NCBI GenBank assembly: GCA_916610825.1
Contig: OU744452.1
Location: 9,022,021-9,086,020 of the forward strand
Source of the DNA: Haliclystus octoradiatus
Lineage: Eukaryota; Cnidaria; Staurozoa; Stauromedusae; Haliclystidae
Direction of reading: 5' to 3'
DNA: 64,000 bases
The notes under the pieces are model-generated. The model was given only the letters and a program-made list of their open reading frames with translations, ran no database searches and was not told where the DNA came from. This document shows positions 1 to 10,061 of the stretch, piece after piece. The translations under genes were made by a program, and so were the position numbers. Position 1 is the stretch's first letter. Each line of letters opens with the position of its first letter.

Positions 1-1931
1 CTCAACAAATGTACTTGTATTTGCAAAGTAAAATAGCAGCGTATTAGATGTATTTTTAGATGTGCCCATCACAAGATCAAAATAATGAGCTTTTATTTTA
101 TCTATTAAATTCTAATAAATTTGTTTTAGTCAAATATGGGCTATATATAACTCCAAAATCATAGGTAACGACTGGAGATAGTTTCATATGGATATGGAAA
201 ATTTTAACAGATGACTCTATGGAAACACGTCTTATAACTGTTTAATTGAACCAATGGTGATCATTAACCTTATTTCTCTATTGAGTTGATGTAAATTAAA
301 CGATAATGATGTTTGAAGACTGAAGGGTAATTCTGAGGTATGTATAACTATTTGTAAAGGCAATTTCTCTCCACGATAGAATAGATAGATAGATACTATA
401 TTTTAGATAGATTAATGGTATATAGATAGTGATAGAGGCGAGCAATAGCAGAGACAGAAGGGGAAAGTTTCCTAAGTTTAGCAGTAGACAGTAAGTTGGG
501 CCCTTGGTTGGGCCAATGTATTCCTAACGCATTCAAGGTCCGTGATGTAAAACAATATTAGTCACCATACCCCTACTCTAGCTATTATATCCTAGTTGCA
601 CATGAAAGACTCACTTGAATAATGATACTATGCAGAAACATATTATAACATCTACGTTAGTTTGACGTCATGAGGTTTCAGGGTTTCATGATAGACCACC
701 TGCAAACTGACTTTTCCAACGGGGTGAATCAGTTGTTCCCATTATGTGTGTGTGACCGGCTGTGGGATAGATGTTTACAGTGTATGATAAATCGCAATAA
801 CAAATTATAAGAAGTTATGTTGTGGATAGAGCCCATTAATTTTCAATAGGGTTGTGGTAGCTGTACAATTCTGACAGTGAAAGATAGCAACAATCTATTG
901 TGTTGCCTTTATCATATTTATACTTTTATTTTGTTTGCAAGGTTTCAAGTCGTCATCGTAAACAACTGTTGTATTGTTTGCAGGTTTATATTTAATACAT
1001 TTTGGTTTAGTATTTACATTTCAATGGTAAAACAGAAAGATATAAGTTGTGTTAAAAGGAAATAGCACATAGATTATGACCGTTTGTTTGATCTATCCAA
1101 TCCATCTCCGCTTCTATGCAGAGTCTTGTCAATGACAATCGTATTAGCGAGTGTCTGTTTGTCGGCTCAACGTACCGACAAACTACTGACTATCGAACGA
1201 GGACATAATTAATTTGTTAGCCAATAAAGTATAGAAGTTAGAAATATTTCATGGAAACTTGTGAGATATTCTGATTGACTGAGAATTCAGTCGGTGAAAA
1301 TATAACACCATACTGCAGCTAAACAAACTTATTTATTACAGACATTAAAAGTGATATGGGCCGTCACAATCGTCACATGGTCAAACGATTCGAATGACTA
1401 TTTGCAGTCAAAACGGTGAGTGTCTTCTGAATATAAACATCCCTTATAACAGCAGTGTATTTGAATATACCATCGTAGATCATAATAAATTGGCATTCAA
1501 CTTCTCATCAGCTTTACAAGTTTTTTCATTTGTAAGAATTATAAAATGCTTGAAAACGTTTAGAAAGAATTAGACAACAGCAGCAACAAAAGTTAGCTAT
1601 AAGCATATAATTCATGAACGTGCTTGGTTTAATTAATGGGTAAGGAAGGCAGGGGGTATATACAATGTGAAACCGCATATTTATCCGTCATTAATATTAT
1701 TTTACTACCAGAGAACGTGGAATATTAAGTGGGTTATCCAGCAACAGATATTATATTTAGATAGACATTCAAAATGTAGTTCGTTCTTCTATACTTGGCG
1801 GAATGGTAATAATTGTCTCAGATCGATTAACTAATAGAAAACTACTTAAATAAATTTCAATCTATACCAAAATGCGATTAGAGTTGAGTGTGTACTTCAA
1901 CTTCACCCCAAGTGACTACCCTGTATATATA
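1..1931. other. Non-coding flank, no gene recognised
   Basis: No convincing exon was seen. Open frames are short and unlike known proteins. A short GATA-type microsatellite lies at about 384-430. The segment ends at the BEL/Pao insertion site. Confidence 0.6.
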
Positions 1932-1936
1932 TGACC
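1932..1936. repeat. Target-site duplication TGACC, left copy
   Basis: TGACC directly precedes the left LTR. The same five bases follow the right LTR at 8973-8977. Five bases is normal for BEL/Pao insertion. Confidence 0.9.
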
Positions 1937-2469
1937 TGTTTCGTCCTTACGACTTATCTTGTTGTCTAATGAATAAAGGCTTTAGGTGAATACTGTTAAG
2001 ACACATAAATATAATTCTGTTCATTAATCTTTATATAATTTCCACAATTGAAATAATACACGTTACGATAAATGTTGATAATTATACGATGTGATCTAGG
2101 TTTGTTTCGAACGTTGCTCCTTTACTGAATTATAATATTAAGCAGCGTGTTATTTATATAATTTTCTACATGATTCAGCATATTGTACATTTGATATGCT
2201 AAGCAAAACAATAATAGATATGAACTAATTTTCTAAAAGTATACATTCAAATATTTTACATCGGCATTTATTATTGTTTACATTTGAATTTTTGAGCTTA
2301 CTCTTGCATTTCTAAGTTTATATTGACGTAATGTTTTCAAAAGAATCTAATTCTTAAGATAGAATGATGTAATATTTTAAATAATACATATTACATTTTT
2401 CTATATTTACTTTACATTTAATAATAAGATACTATACTATAATAATTGTTATTTTCTTTAATCAATACA
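1937..2469 (-). repeat. BEL/Pao 3' LTR
   Basis: 533-bp direct repeat of 8440-8972 with TG...CA ends. It is the downstream LTR with respect to the minus-strand coding direction. Confidence 0.95.
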
Positions 2470-2557
2470 ATCCCCTTCAATGAGAGAATTATAGGAAATT
2501 CGTCGAATGATATGATTGATTAATTCATTCTAATACTTTTATAAATTGATAATTGTA

Positions 2558-5452
2558 TCATACTTCAATTTCTTCAACATCTTTGTTAAGGTTTTTAATA
2601 ACCTTACCCTCAATCTCTTCTTGTGTTGCAATTAATACTAATTTTGCGATTGGTCGATCATATTCACCACTTTTGGTTTTAATTCTTACTTTTCTGATTA
2701 ACCCATCTTTTCCAGGGTACGTGTTTGAGATCAGTGCCAAGGGCCAAACAGCTCTAGGGGCTGGGCCATGTGGTCCACTTGTTTTAACCAGAACGAGGTC
2801 GCCTACTCCAATGTTGTTTCTTTTTACCAACCATTTCTTTCTACATATTAAATTGTGTGGCATGTTTGTCGTCCAATGTTCCCAAAATACTTGTATTCTC
2901 TTTTGGATGGCTGTCATTCGGTCTGTTGGGTGTTCTTTGGTATCTTTTGGCTGTGGAATTAACATATTCTGACCATGGAGCAATGAATTCGGAGTTATCA
3001 TCTCTGAAATATCTAACAAATCACCAGACGATTTTGGAAATAATGGCCTTGAGTTGATGAGGTAAGAAATTTCTGATAATGTTGTCATCCATTCATCAGG
3101 ATTCAAAGATTTATTGTAGCAATCTGAAGTTGCATCTAATGATTTTCTTACACTCTTTATCAAGGCTTCTACTACTCCATTTTGATGTGATGCTGTAGGG
3201 CAATTCCATTCCCATAGAAATCCTGCAGCTTTCAAACCATTTTCCAGCAAAGTATTGTCCCATTGTTCTGTTAGTTTCTTTATTGTCTTTGATGCTGCTA
3301 CCAGATTTGGGCCATTGTCACTGTACATTCTATTTGGATGCAAGCCATGTGTGCTGGTAAATCTTCTTAGTGCCATTAAGAATTTCAGTGCCGATAAACC
3401 TTCACCACCTTCTTGATCGTAACAAAATTCTAAGTGTATTGCTCTAGTGACTGTACAAGTGAAAATAGCTACATGTCCATCTTTTACAACACCTCTTCTT
3501 AACTTTGTTTTCAATGGTCCAAAAAAGTCTACTGCTGTCGTCCAAAATGGTACTTGGTTTGCTTCAAGACGAAAGTTTGGAAGTTGACCCATTTGTTGTT
3601 CTTCAAGTGGACGACTTCTCTTTCGACAGTGCAAACAAAATCTTTTGACTTTCTTCAATGCATTGTTGATTCCAATTATCCAAATGCCATTTTGCTCAAT
3701 TGCACATCTTGTTCTATTAACTCCAGGGTGACATGTTTTCTCATGATAGTAATTTAGTATTTTACTAATAACTCCTCGATGGTTGTTTTCATATCCTTGG
3801 TCTTCTCCTTTTGGTGCTTTAGGTATTACAATTGGTGCGATCAATGAAAGACTGAAATCTTCTGCTAGATTTAAACGTCCTCCTAATCTATATAGTTCAT
3901 CTTTCTCTTCAAAAAATGGGCAAAGTTTCTTGTATGCTTTATCTTCCCACTTGGTGAATGCTTGTAAGGCACGGTAGATTGCTGTCTCACCATCAATGTT
4001 GTTTATTTTGCTAACTTCTTCAACTGATTTCAACCAATTTTCTTCTCTGTTTGCTACTTCTAATATTTCCTTTGCCAACTGTTCATCCATCAAATTTTCT
4101 TCTGTACTCTTTACCATTGAGTTTATTTTCTTATTGGTAGCTTTACTCTTTTTTGGTTGTTTCTTTAATTTCTTAGTTGGTTTGATTTCAGCAGGATCTT
4201 GTTTTGCTTCTATGTCTTGCTTGACATCTTCTGTTTCGAAATCTTGAATGATTGCTTCCCTCAAGAATTGTGGACCTTTGTGCCATATTTCTAAGTCAGT
4301 GTCATTTGTTTTTGTCAGTGGATCCGCTGCATTCAATTTCGTTGGCACATAGCAGAAGTTTTTGACATCAGCAATTTCTTGGATCTCTGCAATTCTTGTT
4401 TCGACAAATGCTTTCATCTGTTGTGATGACGATCTTACCCAATGTAATACAACTTTTGAGTCTACCCAGTATGTTATTGAGGATGGCTTGATTCGAAGGG
4501 CATCAACAATATTTTGTACAAGGCGAACCATGATGAGTGCTCCAACTAGTTCCGTTCTGGGGATGGTCCAACCTTTAACAGGAGTCACCAGGGTCTTTGC
4601 AGCTACAAATGATGTGTCAAATTTGTTCTCGCCAATGTTCCACCTCATGAAAACACATGTTCCCAATGCTTTATCACCGCCATCTGCAAATGCATGGATT
4701 TCAGGCTGACCAATTGCCCCTTTTGATTTCATGCATCTTGTAACTACTGTGTTCAACTTTGCTTCAATGCAGTCAATGTTTTTCATCCAAATTGCTGACT
4801 TTTCATCTTCAATAATCTGGTCCCATTCATAGCCTTCTCTCCACAAATTCTGAAACATGATTCTTAAATTTACAGTTGCTGGTGCCATTATTCCAAGAGG
4901 ATCCCAAACCCTAGCAATCATTCCAAGGATTATTCTTTTTGTTAACTTGGTTGATGATGTGATTGATAATGAAACTGTTTTTGCCTTCAGTGATAGATTG
5001 TCCAATTCTTTGTTCCAAAGATGGCCAAGAATCATGGTTTCCAAGTCGTCATTGTTTTCTTCCTTCTTTGTTTGTGTAGAAATTCCATCTTTGTTGAGTG
5101 TCTCTTCTACTTTAATTCTGTTGCAATGCCATCTTTTGATTTCAAATTTTCCTTTTTTTAATACCTTTGTAGTCTCATTCATGGCTTCTGTAGCTTCCGT
5201 TTCATTTTCTCTTGAATCAGCTATGTCATCCATGTATATATGTTTTTCTAAAATTTCACCACCAATTGGCCATTCATCTTTGTAGGCTGCTGCCAAGTAA
5301 TGAAGGCTCGTCTGTGATAAGTCAGGACTAGGTGGATCACCAAATACCAAGCGACTCCATTGATATGTTTTTGGTTCTTCATCTCCTTCATTGATCCATA
5401 GAAATCTGTGATAACAGCGGTCTTCTTTTGCAATGGAAATCATATTGAACAT
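2558..5452 (-). CDS. BEL/Pao pol: RT (part), RNase H, integrase
   Basis: 964-codon ORF and the second half of the BEL/Pao polyprotein. An RT catalytic YMDD lies near residue 72. An RNase H-like region follows at about 250-360 (HAFADGGDKALGT). An integrase zinc region (HPG...CLHC) lies at about 570-610. The integrase core has its D, D and E in AVDFFGP, YSDNGPN and QNGVVEALIKS. The C-terminal DUF5641-like segment (PRAVWPLALI) is typical of BEL/Pao. The ORF begins inside the RT palm and overlaps the end of the upstream ORF by 13 nt in the -1 frame. The first ATG here is therefore probably not a true start. Product: replication and integration enzymes of the element. Confidence 0.93.
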   Translation of the reverse strand: MFNMISIAKEDRCYHRFLWINEGDEEPKTYQWSRLVFGDPPSPDLSQTSLHYLAAAYKDEWPIGGEILEKHIYMDDIADSRENETEATEAMNETTKVLKKGKFEIKRWHCNRIKVEETLNKDGISTQTKKEENNDDLETMILGHLWNKELDNLSLKAKTVSLSITSSTKLTKRIILGMIARVWDPLGIMAPATVNLRIMFQNLWREGYEWDQIIEDEKSAIWMKNIDCIEAKLNTVVTRCMKSKGAIGQPEIHAFADGGDKALGTCVFMRWNIGENKFDTSFVAAKTLVTPVKGWTIPRTELVGALIMVRLVQNIVDALRIKPSSITYWVDSKVVLHWVRSSSQQMKAFVETRIAEIQEIADVKNFCYVPTKLNAADPLTKTNDTDLEIWHKGPQFLREAIIQDFETEDVKQDIEAKQDPAEIKPTKKLKKQPKKSKATNKKINSMVKSTEENLMDEQLAKEILEVANREENWLKSVEEVSKINNIDGETAIYRALQAFTKWEDKAYKKLCPFFEEKDELYRLGGRLNLAEDFSLSLIAPIVIPKAPKGEDQGYENNHRGVISKILNYYHEKTCHPGVNRTRCAIEQNGIWIIGINNALKKVKRFCLHCRKRSRPLEEQQMGQLPNFRLEANQVPFWTTAVDFFGPLKTKLRRGVVKDGHVAIFTCTVTRAIHLEFCYDQEGGEGLSALKFLMALRRFTSTHGLHPNRMYSDNGPNLVAASKTIKKLTEQWDNTLLENGLKAAGFLWEWNCPTASHQNGVVEALIKSVRKSLDATSDCYNKSLNPDEWMTTLSEISYLINSRPLFPKSSGDLLDISEMITPNSLLHGQNMLIPQPKDTKEHPTDRMTAIQKRIQVFWEHWTTNMPHNLICRKKWLVKRNNIGVGDLVLVKTSGPHGPAPRAVWPLALISNTYPGKDGLIRKVRIKTKSGEYDRPIAKLVLIATQEEIEGKVIKNLNKDVEEIEV

Positions 5453-8376
5453 TTTCTGATATCCCCAATGAATGCCACTTGTTCTTCTCTAAATGCAATT
5501 AAAACTTTGAAAAGTGAGTTCAGCATGTCAGGTCCTTTCTCCAATGCTTTTGCAAGTGATTCTCCTTGAAATATCTTTGCTGAATTCCAGACCACTCTTT
5601 TAGGTGTTGATGTGTTCTGCCTTTCCACAATGAGGTGTTCTATGAAGTATTCTTTCTCATTCTTCTGTCTGTTGACTTCTTCTACAAATCCTGAATTGAT
5701 GACTTCACTCATTGCTTTTGCATAACTTTCATATTCTCCTTTGTGTTTCATCTTTTTGACTCTGCCTTTCAAGCTTTGATATACTTCAGTATAATTGTTT
5801 GGTAGTGCTTCTGGGTATCCTTGTTTCCATGGAAGTTGTACTTCTACTCTTCCTTCATTGTTGATTGTGGTATTCTTTGCAATCTTTATGAATCTTGCTT
5901 CATTCACTTCATTGTCTTTGCAGATGCACCGTGTTGAAGGACTTACACCAGCCAGGTCAGATGTGAAAATCTTTTTGATTTCTTCATGTTCTATGTCTCC
6001 AGCAATGTCATTCAGCTTCACCGATGCAACTTTCTTGTTGTTGACTTCATTCTTATTCTTCTTTTCTTTTCCTCCGACTATCGTCCAGCCAAGTGGGTAT
6101 TCTATGCCAGTTGATTGGTGATCATTTTGAGGCTCTGGTTCTATTCTTTGCAGCTCTTTGTGCAGTTGTTGGGCGTCTCTTCCAATCAGAATGTCGATGT
6201 GTCCACCATTACCATATGTGAGATTCTTCAGCTTGCTCAAGTGTGGATTGCGTTGGAAAAAATCTTTAGGCCATGCATTAGCAGCACCACATGTTCTTGA
6301 TATTGAATATGCTGATATCTTGGCTTGTTCTTGAATGGGGTTGAAGCGTCCAATGGTGATCTCAAACTTTTTGGTCTTTTCTTTGTATTTTGCACCTCCT
6401 ACTACTTCATATTGGATGATTGTATTTTCTCCTTCAATACCAAGACTGTTTGCAAATTCTGTCCTCACTAATGTTGTGTCTGCTCCACCGTCCATTAAGC
6501 ATATCGCAGGTCGTAATCTTGGTGAACCATCAGCATTTTTGAAACCACTTTTGACCCAAATCTTCAATATCGGTAGTCTTGGTGATTCATCATTGTCCAT
6601 TTCTTTGGCATTGTTCGCGTTTATTGAACTTGCTGAGGCTATCTTTGGCACTGTACTATCTTGATCATTTGTAGTAGAAGTTGAACCATAGTGTAGAAGG
6701 GTGTGGTGACATTTCTTGCATTCTTTGCATGTATTCTTCTTTTCACAGCTTGGTTTCATATGACCTTTTGTTAAGCATCTGAAGCAATACCCTTTGCCTT
6801 TAGTGTATTCTGCCCTATCTCTTACAGTCTTGTTTTTGAATATTTGACAATCTTCTAGGTGGTGTTTTCCATCTCCACAAAGTTGGCAATCTACATCTGG
6901 GTTGGCTTTGAATGCGCTGACTTTCGCTGATTTTGATGTATTGTTTTCCTTTGTTGAACCACCTTGTCGTCTGTCCGTCTTCTTTGTGTGTGAGGTTTGA
7001 ATTCTTCGTTCCAGGAATGTCATGATGAACTTTGTGGTCAGCTCTTCTTCTTCTAAACCCATCTGTAGTCTTAATTGATTGTGAATAGCAAATTGGTCGT
7101 CTATTTGTTCTTCAAAATCTCTTCCAGTTTTTCTCTTTAGGTCTCGTATGAATTCTTCATCTGTGGTTCTATGGCTCTTTCCAAATTCCACCAAGTACAT
7201 AATGTGAGTTCTCATCGCCGTTACAAATTTCTGTATTGCTTCTGAGTCTTTGTCAACCAATGGTTTGAGTTTTCTAAAGTTCCACGTTATTTCATCTGCA
7301 ATTTTTTGATCAGTGATGACTAATTTCATAGCTTTCCATGATTCCAATAATGTCGATCTTCCTTCTATAATTAATTGATAAGATTCTGGAATACTTTTTT
7401 CTAGCCATTGTAATTTTACATTATCATCTGTAACTCCTGCATTTTTCATTGCTGAATTGAATCTGTTTTGGAATGTAGGAAATGTCCTAAATTCTCCATT
7501 CCATTTCGTCGGCGTAAAACCAGCAAGCCTTACTGTTGCTGTTACAGGTTTACTTTTGTCATTGTTCAATTGCATTGTCTTTATTGCTGTCATTGCTCCT
7601 ATTTCAATTGCTGTTGCCGTGGTGACTGCTTCATTAACATTAGTTTTTGCACTTTTACATTTGCCTTTGTCTTTAATTTTCACTTTGGCATCTTCTTCTT
7701 TGTGATGTTGTTGATCTACTTCTGGATTGATTGGTTGATCTACTTCTGGATTGATTGGTTGATCTACTTCTGGATTGAATGGTTGATCTACTTCTGGATT
7801 GATTGGTTGATCTACTTCTGGATTGAATGGTTGATCTACTTCTGGATTGATTGGTTGATCTTGATCTTGATCTTGATCCAGAATTGCGTCATAGTCGGTG
7901 GCTGTCTCATCTTCTTCGTCGATGACGTCATTGTTTCTGCTTGAAACTGAGGCTGCCGAACCGTACGGATCACTTGTATTTACTCTTCTGGCTTCGATGA
8001 GTTCCAATTCACGCTGATGTTGTTTGGCTAAAATCTGTTCCTGTTTTGCCAAAGTACGTTCTTCTATTTCATAAATTCTTTTCATTGTTGTTTGTTTTAT
8101 TTCGTTTGTTGTATTTTCCATGATTTGTATACGTTCTGTGATGTCTTTTTCGATATCACCGTCGAGAGCGTTGTTCACTTCTAATATGTCGATATAAGTT
8201 TGAGCGGCTAAATCCAACTCGTCACTTTCTTTTAAAACCTTTGCTAGGGTTCCATTCCATTGCTCAATGGATACTAATTCATTCTTTTCTAATAATTCAA
8301 ATCTCCTAATTTGGGTTTCGTATATCTTTGATCTTCTTTGAAATCTTCTTCTTGCGGCTTCTGCTTCGTCGGCCAT
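5440..8376 (-). CDS. BEL/Pao gag-protease-RT N-terminus
   Basis: 978-codon ORF starting at an ATG 63 nt inside the upstream LTR. The N-terminal half is a coiled-coil-rich Gag with six octapeptide repeats of the type DQPINPEV. Two CCHC zinc knuckles lie near residues 495-560 (CQLCGDGKHHLEDC and CFRCLTKGHMKPSC), followed by a Cys/His cluster. An aspartic protease motif, CLMDGGADTTLV, lies near 628 and has DGG where DSG or DTG is usual. The RT fingers and the motif A aspartate end the ORF. The stop falls just after motif A and the frame continues at -1 in the next ORF. Either one base was lost in an A run or a -1 ribosomal slip is used. BEL/Pao elements normally have a single ORF. Confidence 0.92.
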   Translation of the reverse strand: MADEAEAARRRFQRRSKIYETQIRRFELLEKNELVSIEQWNGTLAKVLKESDELDLAAQTYIDILEVNNALDGDIEKDITERIQIMENTTNEIKQTTMKRIYEIEERTLAKQEQILAKQHQRELELIEARRVNTSDPYGSAASVSSRNNDVIDEEDETATDYDAILDQDQDQDQPINPEVDQPFNPEVDQPINPEVDQPFNPEVDQPINPEVDQPINPEVDQQHHKEEDAKVKIKDKGKCKSAKTNVNEAVTTATAIEIGAMTAIKTMQLNNDKSKPVTATVRLAGFTPTKWNGEFRTFPTFQNRFNSAMKNAGVTDDNVKLQWLEKSIPESYQLIIEGRSTLLESWKAMKLVITDQKIADEITWNFRKLKPLVDKDSEAIQKFVTAMRTHIMYLVEFGKSHRTTDEEFIRDLKRKTGRDFEEQIDDQFAIHNQLRLQMGLEEEELTTKFIMTFLERRIQTSHTKKTDRRQGGSTKENNTSKSAKVSAFKANPDVDCQLCGDGKHHLEDCQIFKNKTVRDRAEYTKGKGYCFRCLTKGHMKPSCEKKNTCKECKKCHHTLLHYGSTSTTNDQDSTVPKIASASSINANNAKEMDNDESPRLPILKIWVKSGFKNADGSPRLRPAICLMDGGADTTLVRTEFANSLGIEGENTIIQYEVVGGAKYKEKTKKFEITIGRFNPIQEQAKISAYSISRTCGAANAWPKDFFQRNPHLSKLKNLTYGNGGHIDILIGRDAQQLHKELQRIEPEPQNDHQSTGIEYPLGWTIVGGKEKKNKNEVNNKKVASVKLNDIAGDIEHEEIKKIFTSDLAGVSPSTRCICKDNEVNEARFIKIAKNTTINNEGRVEVQLPWKQGYPEALPNNYTEVYQSLKGRVKKMKHKGEYESYAKAMSEVINSGFVEEVNRQKNEKEYFIEHLIVERQNTSTPKRVVWNSAKIFQGESLAKALEKGPDMLNSLFKVLIAFREEQVAFIGDIRKCSI
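7711..7860 (-). repeat. 24-bp coding tandem repeat in gag
   Basis: About six copies of a 24-bp unit encode DQPxNPEV, with x mostly alternating between I and F. A short (GATCTT)n tract encoding DQ repeats lies next to it, to about 7878. It is in frame and adds a flexible acidic linker to Gag. Confidence 0.9.
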
Positions 8377-8439
8377 CTTTGTTATTCGTCGTCTTTATTT
8401 GTACAAAATCTTCGTTGTAAACTCTAAATAGTTCGAAAC

Positions 8440-8972
8440 TGTTTCGTCCTTACGACTTATCTTGTTGTCTAATGAATAAAGGCTTTAGGTGAATACTGTT
8501 AAGACACATAAATATAATTCTGTTCATTAATCTTTATATAATTTCCACAATTGAAATAATACACGTTACGATAAATGTTGATAATTATACGATGTGATCT
8601 AGGTTTGTTTCGAACGTTGCTCCTTTACTGAATTATAATATTAAGCAGCGTGTTATTTATATAATTTTCTACATGATTCAGCATATTGTACATTTGATAT
8701 GCTAAGCAAAACAATAATAGATATGAACTAATTTTCTAAAAGTATACATTCAAATATTTTACATCGGCATTTATTATTGTTTACATTTGAATTTTTGAGC
8801 TTACTCTTGCATTTCTAAGTTTATATTGACGTAATGTTTTCAAAAGAATCTAATTCTTAAGATAGAATGATGTAATATTTTAAATAATACATATTACATT
8901 TTTCTATATTTACTTTACATTTAATAATAAGATACTATACTATAATAATTGTTATTTTCTTTAATCAATACA
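8440..8972 (-). repeat. BEL/Pao 5' LTR
   Basis: 533-bp direct repeat of 1937-2469. It would carry the promoter of the minus-strand element. It is followed on the plus-strand side by TGACC (8973-8977), the right copy of the target duplication. Confidence 0.95.
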
Positions 8973-10004
8973 TGACCTCATGCAACTGAACATCATTTCC
9001 CAGTACATTGAAGTAGAAAGTAGGTGTGCACACCTAAATGTATTCCACATTGGAAATACACTGCGTGATAATGACGTCACAACCTTGAAGTTGCCTCCTA
9101 TTGGCCCTATGCTATTCCTGCGTTTTTACTTGCGAACAAGGTCAAGTCTGATTCTCAGCTATTATTAGATTTGTACATATTCGAGAAAAATGTGAGCATA
9201 AACAATTAAAAATTAGAGCAACCGTCTTTCGCAAGAGCGTACCATTTGATTATATTTCTCCTGGACATTAATGAAGTCTATATCTATCCACCCTCGCAAT
9301 AGTTAGTAAAACGTATGCTGTTTCTCAATACGAAAGTACGTCCAGTACCGTCAGTAGATAATGTAGATTATTTATATTTGCCAGAAAGGACTGCAAATAC
9401 AGTGTAAATCAAAGTACATGATAGCCCAAGGCAAAGAAACGATCATAGCTCCGTTACTAGTTTTCATTGACCTCGCACCAACCAAGTCTCTCATCCAAGC
9501 ACTGTATTGCTTCCGTTCTGACTTATCTCTAAATTGAATCGAAATAACCCAGGAGGGAAATCACACTTAATCGACAATTATAATGATGTGAACACGTGCA
9601 ATTGAATATCACGTTCGGCATTTTTTGTATATTCCATTTTATGCAATTTCCCACTGGCTTTTGTCTCTTATCTTTCTGCCTTTGAAAACCTTCTGAATAT
9701 TTATCTTCATTCAACAAGGGCTTGACACCTAACTTAAAATTCCAACAGTTCTCCTGTCCTTTGAATTTGTTAAGTCTGTATCTATAAGAGAGTCTTTGTA
9801 CTAGCTAGCTGCTATTACGTTTATTTTGATGGTTGCTAAATTCGGAAATTGTCATAATATTATCGTTATAGATGACAAATTTTTAATCTTTTGTTTAGGG
9901 TATGACTTTCTGTGTTCTCTTGTCAGTAAGAGCATGAACTCATAAGTTCACTTACTCATATAGTTAAGCTCCTAAATTTCCGTAATCTAAAATATAACGG
10001 TGAA

Positions 10005-10038
10005 ACCATAGTCACTAGAATGTTCTAGTGACTATGGT
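10005..10038. repeat. Perfect 34-bp palindrome
   Basis: Two 16-nt arms (ACCATAGTCACTAGAA and its exact reverse complement) are separated by TG. Function is unknown. It could be the core of a foldback element or a protein-binding site. Confidence 0.9.
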
Positions 10039-10043
10039 GATAT

Positions 10044-10061
10044 ACGTCATCGATGACGTCA
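10044..10061. promoter_or_regulatory. CRE-containing palindrome
   Basis: ACGTCATCGATGACGT is a 16-bp perfect palindrome. With the next two bases it includes a full CRE consensus, TGACGTCA (10054-10061). It lies 6 bp from the 34-bp palindrome. A CREB/ATF site is an inference from motif match alone. Confidence 0.4.

Larger units (their letters stand above)
1937..8972 (-). mobile_element. Full-length BEL/Pao LTR retrotransposon
   Basis: A 7,036-bp element oriented on the minus strand. Two 533-bp direct repeats begin TGTTTCG and end AATACA on the plus strand and read as identical by eye. They are flanked by a 5-bp target duplication, TGACC, at 1932-1936 and 8973-8977. A purine-rich tract (GAAGGGGAT on the minus strand, about 2470-2478) abuts the downstream LTR, as a polypurine tract should. 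I did not find a canonical TGG primer-binding site next to the upstream LTR. The two ORFs between give gag, protease, RT, RNase H and integrase in BEL/Pao order. Equal LTRs imply a recent insertion. Confidence 0.95.

Noticed and set aside
2553-8000. Plus-strand open frames opposite the BEL/Pao ORFs
   Set aside because: They are antisense shadows of gag and pol. The 158-codon one is the repeat region read backwards.
9001-9170. Possible exon after the BEL/Pao element
   Set aside because: The short frame has no splice sites or similarity.
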